The position numbers and the translations under genes were made by a program. This document shows, piece after piece, positions 32,936 through 41,168 of a stretch of 44,477 nt of DNA. Source of the DNA: UBA940 sp964464465 (GTDB lineage Bacteria; Bacteroidota; Bacteroidia; Bacteroidales; Rikenellaceae); assembly GCA_964464465.1 (NCBI GenBank), contig CAYXGF010000005.1:1-44477 (forward strand). The letters are read 5' to 3'. Within the stretch, counting starts at the first letter, position 1. Each line of letters starts with the position of its first letter. The notes beneath the pieces were generated by a model. The model was not told the origin of the DNA, ran no database searches, and saw nothing but the letters and a program-made list of their open reading frames with translations.

Positions 32936-33661
32936 TCAAAACACCTCGCGCAATATATCGACCGAACGTATCGAATGCATGGTGTCCAGATGATAGCCGA
33001 AATAGTTCAATACGCTGTCCATAAACGAAGTACGGTCACCTCGGGACAGCCGTATGTCGCCCAGTCCATCCATCGGACAACACATGAGCCGCCACAGAAG
33101 TTCCGCCTCCTGCGGATGAAGCACAGCGGCATGCAGAGGCTGAACATCCGAAAAATGCCCCTCGTGAATGTCGAACCACGCCCCCGAATTATAGTCTTCC
33201 GACGGATAAAAGCCCAGATATTTGCTCAGACGAACCAGAAACCACAGATGGAAATTGGCCACCCCCTGCTGCATCCCGTCAAGACCGGCGAGCGACTCGT
33301 ACAGAAAATCGAACAGCGCAACGTTCGGTTCCTCCTCCCTCACAAGGCGGTAGAGCACCTCCGCCATAAAAAGGGAGATGGTACTCTTACGGATATCGAA
33401 CGGAATGCTGCGCAGCGGCAACGCACTGACGACATCCTTCATACGGTGCATTCGGGCACGCGGATTCTCTATGCCCTCGAACTCGACCACAAACATGGGC
33501 TGAAAAAGAGCCGCGGCACGGGCGCGGCTCTTCGATGAGGCTGAATTGCGAATCATGTACGTCTGACGGCCCAGGACATCTGTCAGAAGATAGACAATGA
33601 GCGAACCTTCACCGTAAGGCAATGTATGGAGGACTATGCCGCGAGCCTTGTAGGACCTCAT
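32936..33661 (-). CDS. recO: DNA repair protein RecO
   Basis: A 241-residue RecO. The N-terminal OB-fold begins with KARGIVLHTLPYGEGSLIVYLLTDVLGRQTYMIR, and the helical C-terminal domain follows with LRSIPFDIRKSTISLFMAEVLYRL. RecO displaces SSB and loads RecA onto gapped DNA with RecR. The ssb gene lies just 15 bases upstream in the same direction, a functional pairing. Confidence 0.93.
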   Translation of the reverse strand: MRSYKARGIVLHTLPYGEGSLIVYLLTDVLGRQTYMIRNSASSKSRARAAALFQPMFVVEFEGIENPRARMHRMKDVVSALPLRSIPFDIRKSTISLFMAEVLYRLVREEEPNVALFDFLYESLAGLDGMQQGVANFHLWFLVRLSKYLGFYPSEDYNSGAWFDIHEGHFSDVQPLHAAVLHPQEAELLWRLMCCPMDGLGDIRLSRGDRTSFMDSVLNYFGYHLDTMHSIRSVDILREVF

Positions 33662-33676
33662 TGGCTACACGGTTTA

Positions 33677-34114
33677 TCAGAACGGCAAATCGTCGACATC
33701 ATCCGACGGAACAGACGGCGCAGGTGCGGGCGCAGACGACGTCTCCGGACGCGGTGCGGAGGCCGTGGCCTGGGCAGGCGCGTCCGTGCGGCGGCCGAGA
33801 AGTTTCATGTCGCCGGCTACGATTTCGACGGCGGTTCGTTCGATACCGTCCTTATCCGTCCATTTGTTGGAACGGATACGGCCCTCTATATAGAGCTGCG
33901 AGCCTTTGCGGACATACTTGTCCGCCACATCCGCCAGGCCGCTCCACAGAACCACAGTGTGCCACTCCGTGAAATCACGGGTCTCCTGCGTCTGACGATT
34001 GTATATGCGTTCGGTCGTGGCAAGTCTGACACGGGCGACCTTAGTCCCGGTTTCGAGCGTACGGACCTCCGGGTCCATACCGACATTACCGACAAGAATT
34101 ACTTTATTAATCAT
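33677..34114 (-). CDS. ssb: Single-stranded DNA-binding protein
   Basis: A 145-residue SSB. The OB-fold covers 1-110 and begins INKVILVGNVGMDPEVRTLETGTKVARVRLATTE; TEWHTVVLWSGLADVADKYVRKGSQLYIEGRIR is the core. A Pro/Ala-rich linker leads to the acidic tip DDVDDLPF, which recruits partners such as RecO. It lies four bases after the pnp stop codon. Confidence 0.97.
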   Translation of the reverse strand: MINKVILVGNVGMDPEVRTLETGTKVARVRLATTERIYNRQTQETRDFTEWHTVVLWSGLADVADKYVRKGSQLYIEGRIRSNKWTDKDGIERTAVEIVAGDMKLLGRRTDAPAQATASAPRPETSSAPAPAPSVPSDDVDDLPF

Positions 34115-34118
34115 ATCG

Positions 34119-34922
34119 TTACAATTGTTTTATCATTTCAACGAACAGACGCGTCATCTTCTTCTCGGCCTTCGCCCCCTGACGCTGCACATCCTCATGG
34201 TCGCCCTTCTCGTCGGACAGGCCGCAATTGGTGATTATGGACACGGCGAAAACAGGAATCTCCATATGACGGGCCGCTATGACCTCGGGTGTTGTGGACA
34301 TTCCGGCGGCATCACCGCCGATGGCCTTGAAATAACGGTACTCGGCCTGCGTTTCGAAAGTGGGACCGGTGCCGCCTACATAGACCCCGTACTGCAACTT
34401 TATGCCCTCGGACTCGGCTATCCGCGTGGCCCGCTCTATAAGCGTCTTGTCATAGCAGCCGTGCATATCCGGGAAACGGGTTCCGAGCTCAGAGATATTG
34501 GGACCCACCAATGGATTTGGTATCAGATTGATATGGTCGGTAATCACCATCAGGTCGCCGGTGCGGAAACTGCTGTTGATTCCGCCGCTGGCATTGCTCA
34601 CGAAAAGATACTCTATACCCAGCATCTTCATGACCCGCACAGGGAATACGACCTGCTGCGGAGTGTACCCCTCATAATAATGAAACCGGCCCTGCATAGC
34701 AACGACACGCTTGCCGCCGAGCATTCCGAAAATAAGACGACCCGTATGCCCCTCGACTGTCGAAACGGGGAAATCGGGAATATCAGCATAGTTCAACGCA
34801 CTGTGAATCTCTATGCTGCTGGTAAGTCCGCCGAGACCGGTACCGAGAATAATACCCACTTCGGGACGAAAATCAACCTTCTCTCGAATAAAAGAGGCGG
34901 TTCGTTTGATTCGTTCTAACAT
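34119..34922 (-). CDS. Purine nucleoside phosphorylase
   Basis: A 267-residue trimeric-type purine nucleoside phosphorylase, which splits inosine and guanosine with phosphate. Motifs: GIILGTGLGGL (phosphate loop), VEGHTGRLIFG, MQGRFHYYEGY, VSNASGGIN, HINLIPNPLVGPN and the base-contact region GTGPTFETQAEYRYFKAIGGDAAGMSTTPE. The start lies 50 bases inside the end of lpxK, a long same-strand overlap that implies coupling. Confidence 0.94.
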   Translation of the reverse strand: MLERIKRTASFIREKVDFRPEVGIILGTGLGGLTSSIEIHSALNYADIPDFPVSTVEGHTGRLIFGMLGGKRVVAMQGRFHYYEGYTPQQVVFPVRVMKMLGIEYLFVSNASGGINSSFRTGDLMVITDHINLIPNPLVGPNISELGTRFPDMHGCYDKTLIERATRIAESEGIKLQYGVYVGGTGPTFETQAEYRYFKAIGGDAAGMSTTPEVIAARHMEIPVFAVSIITNCGLSDEKGDHEDVQRQGAKAEKKMTRLFVEMIKQL

Positions 34923-35958
34923 CGTATTCCAGTTTATGTAAAAAATCCTCTTTCGAATTATCCACGAAGGATATATGTATCGGCATGAAATACAGACGGC
35001 TGCGAATCTCCACCGGTATTTTGCGCGAGGAGGTCAGCTTGACGGCGTCCTTTTCGGTGGTCACGATTACGGTGCCGGCAGGAGCCGCTTCCAGAGCACG
35101 CTCCATGCGGGCCAAATCGGACACACGATAGCGGTGATGGTCGTTGTACAGGATGGTGTCAACGACATCGTAACGGTTTTTAAGCCCGGATACAAAAGAC
35201 GACGGATTGCCGATAGCCGCCATTGCGCTGACACGTGTCCCGGCCGTGACGGTTCCAGGCGCATCCTGAGGGAAAATAGGGTGCAGCGCACCGCAGACCA
35301 CACGCGTAAAGAAAAGGCACTGATAAGGATAAAGGCTCAGTTCCTTGCGCGAGATACGCTGTTGAAGCGCATTCATGGAAGCAGGGCATTTGGTCATGCA
35401 GACGAAATGCGCCCTGTGCAGCTGCGACGGCAAATCACGCAGACGCCCCCACGGCAGCATATGGTCCTCGTGCAGCGGACGGGTATAGTCGACAAGAACG
35501 ATATTTATCTTGGCCTCGACCTTCCGGTGCTGGAATCCGTCATCCATAATTATAAGGTCGACATCGGGATGATTCCTGCGTATGGTATCGATACCCTGGG
35601 CACGTCGCTCGCACACGACCACGACCGTATCCGGATATTTGAGTTTTATCTGTTTGGGTTCGTCACCGGAACGGGACGAGGGCGTAGTGGTCTGAACTTC
35701 CAGATACCCCTTGGTCTTGCGCCCGTAGCCGCGCGAAAGCAAAGCCACCTTATGGCTCTGACGGAAATGACCTATCAGCATCTCGGCAAAAGGCGTCTTT
35801 CCAGTGCCCCCGACAGTGATATTGCCGATACATATGATGGGAATATCGAACTTGCGGCTTTTGAGAATACCGGCGTCAAACAACTTGTGCCGGACAGAAA
35901 CGACCGTCCGGTAAATCCACGAAAGCGGGACCAGCAGAAAATTCAAAATCGCAGGCAT
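34873..35958 (-). CDS. lpxK: Tetraacyldisaccharide 4'-kinase LpxK
   Basis: A 361-residue membrane-associated kinase that phosphorylates the 4' position of the lipid A disaccharide precursor. An N-terminal amphipathic/hydrophobic region (PAILNFLLVPLSWIYRTVV) precedes CIGNITVGGTGKTPF, the P-loop, then LSRGYGRKTKG, DLIIMDDGFQHR (Walker B-like) and TTEKDAVKL. The ATG at 35958 is chosen because the upstream codon at 35967 is TTG. It confirms an outer membrane. Confidence 0.95.
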   Translation of the reverse strand: MPAILNFLLVPLSWIYRTVVSVRHKLFDAGILKSRKFDIPIICIGNITVGGTGKTPFAEMLIGHFRQSHKVALLSRGYGRKTKGYLEVQTTTPSSRSGDEPKQIKLKYPDTVVVVCERRAQGIDTIRRNHPDVDLIIMDDGFQHRKVEAKINIVLVDYTRPLHEDHMLPWGRLRDLPSQLHRAHFVCMTKCPASMNALQQRISRKELSLYPYQCLFFTRVVCGALHPIFPQDAPGTVTAGTRVSAMAAIGNPSSFVSGLKNRYDVVDTILYNDHHRYRVSDLARMERALEAAPAGTVIVTTEKDAVKLTSSRKIPVEIRSRLYFMPIHISFVDNSKEDFLHKLEYDVRTNQTNRLFYSREG

Positions 35959-36043
35959 TATTCTCAAATCTTTTCAAAGGTAGGACAAAAAAACCGGATT
36001 TTCAAACTCCGCGTTCCAGACCCACCGAACTTCAACGGAAATT

Positions 36044-36562
36044 TCATGCGGCAAGCGCATCGTTCCTGTTCCCGACAAGCGAGGAAACAGCCGCCACAAA
36101 CGTCTCCGGCTCGGAAACACCGACGACATATCGGCGTTCGAAAATATCTTCGATTTCCACAAGCCGGCGCATCGAACCGGTATAAAGACGGACTATATCC
36201 CAGTTCTCCGTATCCAGGAAAAAACCGAAATACCCGAACAATCCGAACGAGGCCACCAGCGGAACCAGACCGTCTTTGCCCGCAAGTAGCCGGACACTGC
36301 GAATCTCATCGAACGGAACCACCGTTATCTCGACCGTGCAGTGTATCTCGACGGCATCGTCGCCCAATCTGACGTAGCGCGGCACAGACAGGGCGCACAA
36401 GGCTCCCAGAATCAAAACCGTCGACACGGTCCAGGCCGGAAGATAGTCCCCTACCGACCAGAAATACATCACGGCAACCGTGGCCGCAATCAAAATTACT
36501 GCGGCACATGTTATGTACCGGCTGCGCGTATCCATCGAACACAAAAATTTTCGACCTTTCAT
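36044..36562 (-). CDS. Membrane-anchored bacterial PH-domain protein
   Basis: A 172-residue protein. Two transmembrane helices (about 18-36 and 44-60) are followed by a soluble domain whose RYVRLGDDAVEIHCTVEITVVPFDEIRSVRLL pattern fits bacterial PH-like domains. It contains an FGLFGYFGFF insert and ends EPETFVAAVSSL. Function is unknown. The ATG at 36562 overlaps the ispD stop by four bases, which supports this start over an ATG at 36535. Confidence 0.7.
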   Translation of the reverse strand: MKGRKFLCSMDTRSRYITCAAVILIAATVAVMYFWSVGDYLPAWTVSTVLILGALCALSVPRYVRLGDDAVEIHCTVEITVVPFDEIRSVRLLAGKDGLVPLVASFGLFGYFGFFLDTENWDIVRLYTGSMRRLVEIEDIFERRYVVGVSEPETFVAAVSSLVGNRNDALAA

Positions 36563-37236
36563 CTTACTTTCCCAATTAAAGCCTCGGCAATCGTCATATC
36601 AACGTCGCTGGTCAGTTTTATATTTTGCCGCTCGCCTGCAACCAGCGTTATTTTTCCGCCTATGAACTCCACAACAGAGGCATCATCGGTAAAATTCTGA
36701 ACAGAACGGGCACTCCCGTAGGCCCGCCTCAACAGTCCGGCGCCGAATGCCTGAGGCGTCTGCACGATTCTCAACGCAGAACGGTCCACCACGTGCGAGA
36801 TGCCGGAAGCGACACTGCGGTACGAATCCACGACCTCCACCACCGGAACTGCGGCACCGAACCGCGCGGCGGCATCGCACACCCGCCGAATCAGCGCTCC
36901 GGAAACCAGCGGACGGGCTCCGTCATGAACGGCTATAACGGTACAGTCGGAATCCAGAGCCGAAAGTCCGCACACGACGGAATCGAACCGTGTGGAACCT
37001 CCGATGACAATCTTATGACGCGGCACTCCGTACTCCGCCGCAAGCGTCCGCCAATACTCCGCGCGGTCGCGTCCCACTACTACCGCCACATCCGCATCCG
37101 GATACGTCGCAAAAAAAGTCCGCACCGTATGCACAAGCACAGGAGCACCGGCAAGCATAAGAAACTGTTTGGGAATCACACTATTCATACGTGTCCCGCT
37201 ACCTGCCGCAACTATTATGGTACCGATTTTGCTCAT
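36559..37236 (-). CDS. ispD: 2-C-methyl-D-erythritol 4-phosphate cytidylyltransferase IspD
   Basis: A 225-residue nucleotidyltransferase of the non-mevalonate isoprenoid pathway, making CDP-methylerythritol. Motifs: IIVAAGSGTRMNSVIPKQFLMLAGAPVLVHT (CTP loop), GGSTRFDSVVCGL, VAVHDGARPLVS-type segment, QTPQAFGAGLL, FTDDASVVE and GERQNIKLTSDVDM. The ATG at 37236 gives the standard length; the longer frame to 37347 runs into the tRNA. Confidence 0.96.
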   Translation of the reverse strand: MSKIGTIIVAAGSGTRMNSVIPKQFLMLAGAPVLVHTVRTFFATYPDADVAVVVGRDRAEYWRTLAAEYGVPRHKIVIGGSTRFDSVVCGLSALDSDCTVIAVHDGARPLVSGALIRRVCDAAARFGAAVPVVEVVDSYRSVASGISHVVDRSALRIVQTPQAFGAGLLRRAYGSARSVQNFTDDASVVEFIGGKITLVAGERQNIKLTSDVDMTIAEALIGKVR

Positions 37237-37248
37237 AATTTTTCCGAA

Positions 37249-37279
37249 CAAATATAAGAAAAATTTTGCATTTGTAAAA
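37249..37279 (-). promoter_or_regulatory. Candidate promoter of ispD
   Basis: TATATTTG on the minus strand at 37256-37249 with a TTTT box about 19 bases upstream. It overlaps the tRNA promoter on the opposite strand, so both are read from one 50-base patch. Confidence 0.5.
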
Positions 37280-37295
37280 ATTACTCTTACCTTTG
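37265..37295 (+). promoter_or_regulatory. Promoter of the initiator tRNA
   Basis: TTTG at 37265-37268, a 19-base spacer and TACCTTTG at 37288-37295, an exact TAnnTTTG, ten bases before the tRNA. Confidence 0.8.
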
Positions 37296-37304
37296 CACTC
37301 ACAT

Positions 37305-37377
37305 CGCGGGGTGGAGCAGTTGGTAGCTCGTTGGGCTCATAACCCAAAGGCCGGAGGTTCGAGTCCTCCCCCCGCTA
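37305..37377 (+). tRNA. Initiator tRNA-Met (anticodon CAU)
   Basis: Anticodon loop CTCATAA gives CAT. Initiator marks are visible: the first base C37305 faces T37376 and cannot pair, three G-C pairs flank the anticodon loop (GGG/CCC), and A11-T24 occurs in the D stem (GAGC/GCTC). The acceptor then pairs GCGGGG with CCCCGC, the T stem is GGAGG/CCTCC, and A37377 is the discriminator. CCA is not encoded (CTA follows). Confidence 0.93.
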
Positions 37378-37387
37378 CTAAGTTTAG

Positions 37388-37421
37388 AATCGGAGACCTT
37401 AAAAGAGTCTCCGATTTTTTT
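37388..37421 (+). terminator. Intrinsic terminator of the initiator tRNA
   Basis: A 10-bp perfect stem, AATCGGAGAC with GTCTCCGATT, a nine-base loop and a T run. Confidence 0.88.
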
Positions 37422-37438
37422 GTAGAATTACATACGAC

Positions 37439-37545
37439 TTTACAGTCATGCGCTTCTATGGAGCGCGCGGGACGGAACCTCGCCCCGCGAAGGCCGAAAG
37501 CGAATGAGATGCGGAGGGGGGGGGCTTCGCAGGCTCCTTCCCGCA
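37439..37545 (+). repeat. Dispersed repeat family 1, copy B
   Basis: Begins TTTACAGTCATGCGCTTC and ends CTTCGCAGGCTCC plus a few bases. It is homologous to 10149-10248 on the opposite strand. It carries a run of nine G at 37516-37524 where copy A has unrelated sequence, and retains the inner stem GCGAAG/CTTCGC. Confidence 0.8.
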
Positions 37546-37629
37546 TTATAAACATGCCGACAGTAATTATAACCTATTCCGGGGCGGTGCACCATTTTTC
37601 CGTCGACACGCAAAAGCGCAGGCCGCGAT

Positions 37630-37661
37630 TTTGGATTTTAGAAAGCAATGACATAACTTTG
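37630..37661 (+). promoter_or_regulatory. Promoter of the Stealth-glycosyltransferase unit
   Basis: TTTG at 37630-37633, a 20-base spacer and TAACTTTG at 37654-37661, an exact TAnnTTTG, 28 bases before the ATG. Confidence 0.78.
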
Positions 37662-37689
37662 ACTTCCCGATATTAACAGAGAACACGGA

Positions 37690-38682
37690 ATGTCAGAAAG
37701 CATCGATTTCGTAATCGCGTGGGTAGATGGAAACGACCCCGCATGGAGGGCCGAAGCAGCACCGTACATGCCCGCCTGCGGAGGTGAGAACACGTCGCAA
37801 ATCAGGTACAGGGACTGGGACACGTTGCGATACTGGTTCCGCGCCGTGGAGAACTTCGCTCCATGGGTCGGAGGCGTGCACCTCGTCACGTGGGGGCACA
37901 TTCCGAAGTGGCTCAACACGTCAGCGCCCAAACTGAACATCGTGAGGCATGCGGACTATATTCCGCACAGTTATCTGCCCACGTTCAGTTCCCGCACCAT
38001 AGAGCTGAACATACACCGCATACCGAATCTGGCAGACAGATTCGTGTACTTCAACGACGATATGTTCCTGCTGCGCAGCGTAGGGCCGCAAAGATTCTTC
38101 AAAGGCGGACTGCCGAGAGACATGGCGCGTCTGTCGCTCCTCTCGCTGAGCTCGATAAGCCACGCCATTCTCAACATGGTGGAGATAATAAACCGCAGGT
38201 ACTCCCTGCACCGGGTTCTGCGCGAGCATCCGGGCAAATGGTTCTCGCCGCGATACGGTGCCGGCAATCTTCTGAAAACGGCCAACCTCGCAGTGTGGAA
38301 CATCATTCCGGCGCTCAGCGACACGCACATGCCGCAGCCATATCTCAAAAGCACGTTCGAGAACATGTGGAAGCAGGAGCACGACATTCTGGACGCCACA
38401 TGCCGCTCAAAAGTGCGCGACGACAGGGGCGTAAACCAGTGGATTATGCGTTACGAACAGCTGCTTAGCGGAAACTTCTCTCCGGTAGGGTTCTCGGATT
38501 GCAGACTCGACGCTCTGCACGACTTCCGCATGGACGACATTCTAAAATATATATCGGAACAGAGATACACGATGATTTGTCTGAACGACAGCCAGCAAAT
38601 AGCCTCGTTCGAAGATTCCCGGCAGAGACTTTGCACGGCTTTCGAACGCATACTCCCTCACAAAAGCAGTTATGAATTATAA
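37690..38682 (+). CDS. Stealth-family sugar phosphotransferase
   Basis: A 330-residue Stealth protein, the family of hexose-1-phosphate transferases that build phosphodiester-linked capsular polysaccharides. Conserved region 1 is IDFVIAWVDGNDPAW at the N-terminus; region 2 includes LRYWFRAVENFAPWVGGVHLVT, then the SSRTIELNIHRIPNLADRFVYFNDDMFL core with the acidic metal-binding DD. Regions 3 and 4 are recognisable as YLKSTFENMW and the DRGVNQWIMRY area. It starts a plus-strand polysaccharide group and overlaps the next gene by 11 bases. Confidence 0.9.
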   Translation: MSESIDFVIAWVDGNDPAWRAEAAPYMPACGGENTSQIRYRDWDTLRYWFRAVENFAPWVGGVHLVTWGHIPKWLNTSAPKLNIVRHADYIPHSYLPTFSSRTIELNIHRIPNLADRFVYFNDDMFLLRSVGPQRFFKGGLPRDMARLSLLSLSSISHAILNMVEIINRRYSLHRVLREHPGKWFSPRYGAGNLLKTANLAVWNIIPALSDTHMPQPYLKSTFENMWKQEHDILDATCRSKVRDDRGVNQWIMRYEQLLSGNFSPVGFSDCRLDALHDFRMDDILKYISEQRYTMICLNDSQQIASFEDSRQRLCTAFERILPHKSSYEL

Positions 38683-39595
38683 ATTTTCGGTAGTAATCCC
38701 ACTGTACAACAAACGCGGTGAAATCGAAAGCACCGTGCGTTCGGTTCTGGCGCAAAGTCTTACCCCGTATGAAATAATAGTAGTGGACGACGGCTCAACG
38801 GACGGCAGCGGCGAAATTGTCAGCGCCATAGACTCGCCGCTGATTAAACTGATACGTCAGCCCAACGCGGGTGAATGCGCCGCACGGAACAGAGGCATAG
38901 CGGAGGCCGGAGGCGACTTCATCGCGCTGTTGGACGCCGACGACAGCTATCTGCCGGACTTTCTTGCCCACGTCAGCAAAATGATTGCACGCTGGCCCGG
39001 TTGCGGGGCATACGCAACCGGATTCTACGTGTCGACGTTAGGCGGCGACTATCCAGGACGGACTCCGAAAGAGGAGGGTCCGGTAGATGATTTTTTCCGA
39101 CAGAGCATGACTCAGTTCGTATGCACGGCATCGTCGACGGTCGTAAGGCGCGAGGTATTCGACAGCGTCGGAGGTTTCCCGGACGGAATGGCGCTCGGAG
39201 GCGACCAGTACATGTGGGTAAAAATGGCATCGAGATACAGGATATGCTTCTCGCCGCGTCCGCTGGCAAGATATTTCGTGGCAGCAGCGAACCGCTCGGC
39301 TGCTATATACAAAAGCGAACGGACAAAGTACGATTTCAGGCAGCTGCTGGACGCAAAGGATTTCTGGCGCAACGAGTTCATAGCGCGGGTAGCGCTGGGA
39401 AAGGCCCTGACCATATCGTCGAAAGGCGGAACAGAGGATGCAGCAAAAGCGCTCCGGGATTTCGCATTCAACCGACACAGCCGAATCACATGGTGGAAAG
39501 TGCGCATAATAAATTCTCTGCCGGTAAAATGGAGGCTGCCGCTGCTGACACTCTACAACAAGGCGGCGTGGAAAATCGCAAAAAAAGGAATGTAG
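38672..39595 (+). CDS. Glycosyltransferase family 2
   Basis: A 307-residue GT-A fold enzyme. The N-terminus reads FSVVIPLYNKRGEIESTVRSVLAQ, followed by EIIVVDDGSTDGSGE, AGECAARNRGIAEAGGDFIALLDADDSYLP, with DAD as the metal-binding triad. The C-terminal part is basic and ends in a helix with few conserved marks. It adds a sugar from a nucleotide donor to a surface glycan; the linkage cannot be told. It overlaps the Stealth gene by 11 bases. Confidence 0.92.
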   Translation: MNYKFSVVIPLYNKRGEIESTVRSVLAQSLTPYEIIVVDDGSTDGSGEIVSAIDSPLIKLIRQPNAGECAARNRGIAEAGGDFIALLDADDSYLPDFLAHVSKMIARWPGCGAYATGFYVSTLGGDYPGRTPKEEGPVDDFFRQSMTQFVCTASSTVVRREVFDSVGGFPDGMALGGDQYMWVKMASRYRICFSPRPLARYFVAAANRSAAIYKSERTKYDFRQLLDAKDFWRNEFIARVALGKALTISSKGGTEDAAKALRDFAFNRHSRITWWKVRIINSLPVKWRLPLLTLYNKAAWKIAKKGM

Positions 39596-39622
39596 GACAC
39601 CCCGGCCGCAGCAATACGTAAT

Positions 39623-39654
39623 TTTGCATTTTCGAAGCGAATTACATAATTTTG
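39623..39654 (+). promoter_or_regulatory. Promoter of the nuclease gene
   Basis: TTTG at 39623-39626, a 20-base spacer and TAATTTTG at 39647-39654, an exact TAnnTTTG, so the nuclease and following GT2 can be transcribed apart from the upstream pair. A second TAATTTTG lies at 39619-39626. Confidence 0.75.
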
Positions 39655-39689
39655 TAGACTGATTGGTTCAACCCAAACGTTATGTATTC

Positions 39690-41168
39690 ATGAAAAGATT
39701 AGCATACATTATTTCGGTAATAGCCGCGGCGGCTTGCATAATCGCCGGCTGCGACAAGGGAAACAACGAAAAACAGGCCGCAGAGCCTGGCGACATGTTT
39801 GCGACGGCTGTATCCGGCGCCTCGCAAATCACCGCCTCGTCAGCTCAAATCTCTGCAACATATTTCAGCTTCGACGGCTCGGCACCGAACCGAATCGGAA
39901 TCGCGCTGAGGCAGGCGGAGTCTTCGGACGAATACACGCTGTATCCGGCGCCCCGGATTCAGAATTCATACTCCGTAACGGTACAGGACCTCGCAGCAGG
40001 CACCTCCTACGAAGCCAGGGCATACTTGGAGTACAAAGGACAGATCAGTTACAGCGACTCCGAAATAAGATTCAGGACACTGGACGAAGGTCCAGGCCCG
40101 GTAACCGTCAATATCTCCACCCTGTCGCATTCGGAAACGACTTTCAACGGAGCAAGGCTGCAAGGCCGATACACAATGGACCCCGCACAGGATATAGACG
40201 AGGCCGGATTCGCATACAGACGGTTCGACTCACAGACACCGATACACATATCGGCTCCCGTATCAGGAAACGAATTCTCCGCAGTGCTCGCATCGTGCCA
40301 GCCCTCGACAACGTATTACTACAAGGCATACGTGCAGGTGGCAGGAACCAGATATTACGGAGAGGAAAAAAGTTTCACCACGACAGACAACGGAGGCAGT
40401 TCGCTCTCCGGTCAGAAATATTCGGAACTTCCCCAGCTAATCGAGCTGGAAGGATGTCAGTACGTCACGCACTTCATTCCAGGAACAAAAACCAGAAATT
40501 ACTCGCTGTGCTGGAACAAAAATGAACTGATACCAATGTGGGTGGCTTACCCTATGCACAAGGCATACGACGGAAGCGCCGGCAGAAACGACTCCTGGAA
40601 CTACGACCCGCAGATTCCGAATTCCGACCAGCCGTATCTCGGCTCGTCATACACCGGAGGCTATTCGAGAGGCCACATGATTGCATCGTCGGACAGGCAG
40701 GTATCGGTAGCTGCAAACAGGCAGACATTCTACTACACGAACATGTGCCCTCAGGTACAGAACGAATTCAACGGCGGAATATGGCAGTCGCTCGAAAAAA
40801 AGGTGCAGAGCTACGACTGGATTTGCGACGATACGCTCTATGTCGTAACCGGTGCCGCCATGATAGGCGATTACAAGTACACCTCGACAAAGTCCGGACA
40901 GCAGGTGGCGGTGCCGACACATTTCTACAAGGTGCTGGCACGCTCGCGCAGCGGAAATACCGGCAAGGCTCTGTCCGAACTCGATGACTCGCAGATACAA
41001 TGCGCAGGATTCTGGCTCGAACATCTCGGCCACGGGACAAAGGACAAAATATCCCGCAATGACATGAAAAGCGTAGCCGAGATTGAACAGTTCACAGGAT
41101 TCACGTTCTTCCCCGAACTATCAGACAAGGTGAAAAACGATTGCAACCCGTCCGACTGGGGAATGTAA
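39690..41168 (+). CDS. Exported lipoprotein DNA/RNA non-specific endonuclease
   Basis: A 492-residue lipoprotein; the signal peptide ends in IIAGC with Cys21 lipidated. Residues about 40-140 and 140-235 are two related beta-sandwich, fibronectin-type repeats (ASQITASSAQISATYF...RIGIALR and LSHSETTFNGARLQGRYT...EAGFAYRRF). The C-terminal nuclease domain is of the NUC1 type: SRGHMIASSDR with catalytic His329, and FYYTNMCPQVQNEFNGGIWQSLE with the metal-binding Asn. It would sit in the cell envelope and degrade nucleic acid. The start at 39690 is preferred to 39663, which adds nine residues ahead of the signal. Confidence 0.9.
   Translation: MKRLAYIISVIAAAACIIAGCDKGNNEKQAAEPGDMFATAVSGASQITASSAQISATYFSFDGSAPNRIGIALRQAESSDEYTLYPAPRIQNSYSVTVQDLAAGTSYEARAYLEYKGQISYSDSEIRFRTLDEGPGPVTVNISTLSHSETTFNGARLQGRYTMDPAQDIDEAGFAYRRFDSQTPIHISAPVSGNEFSAVLASCQPSTTYYYKAYVQVAGTRYYGEEKSFTTTDNGGSSLSGQKYSELPQLIELEGCQYVTHFIPGTKTRNYSLCWNKNELIPMWVAYPMHKAYDGSAGRNDSWNYDPQIPNSDQPYLGSSYTGGYSRGHMIASSDRQVSVAANRQTFYYTNMCPQVQNEFNGGIWQSLEKKVQSYDWICDDTLYVVTGAAMIGDYKYTSTKSGQQVAVPTHFYKVLARSRSGNTGKALSELDDSQIQCAGFWLEHLGHGTKDKISRNDMKSVAEIEQFTGFTFFPELSDKVKNDCNPSDWGM

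Larger units (their letters stand above)
37378..37689. other. Intergenic region of 312 bp after the initiator tRNA
   Basis: Holds the tRNA terminator, one copy of dispersed repeat family 1 and the promoter of the Stealth gene. No credible gene is seen; the open frames across it are chance. Confidence 0.7.

Noticed and set aside
37337..37555. Short open frames across the dispersed repeat on both strands
   Set aside because: The frame differs between the two copies and is interrupted by the G run, so coding is unlikely.
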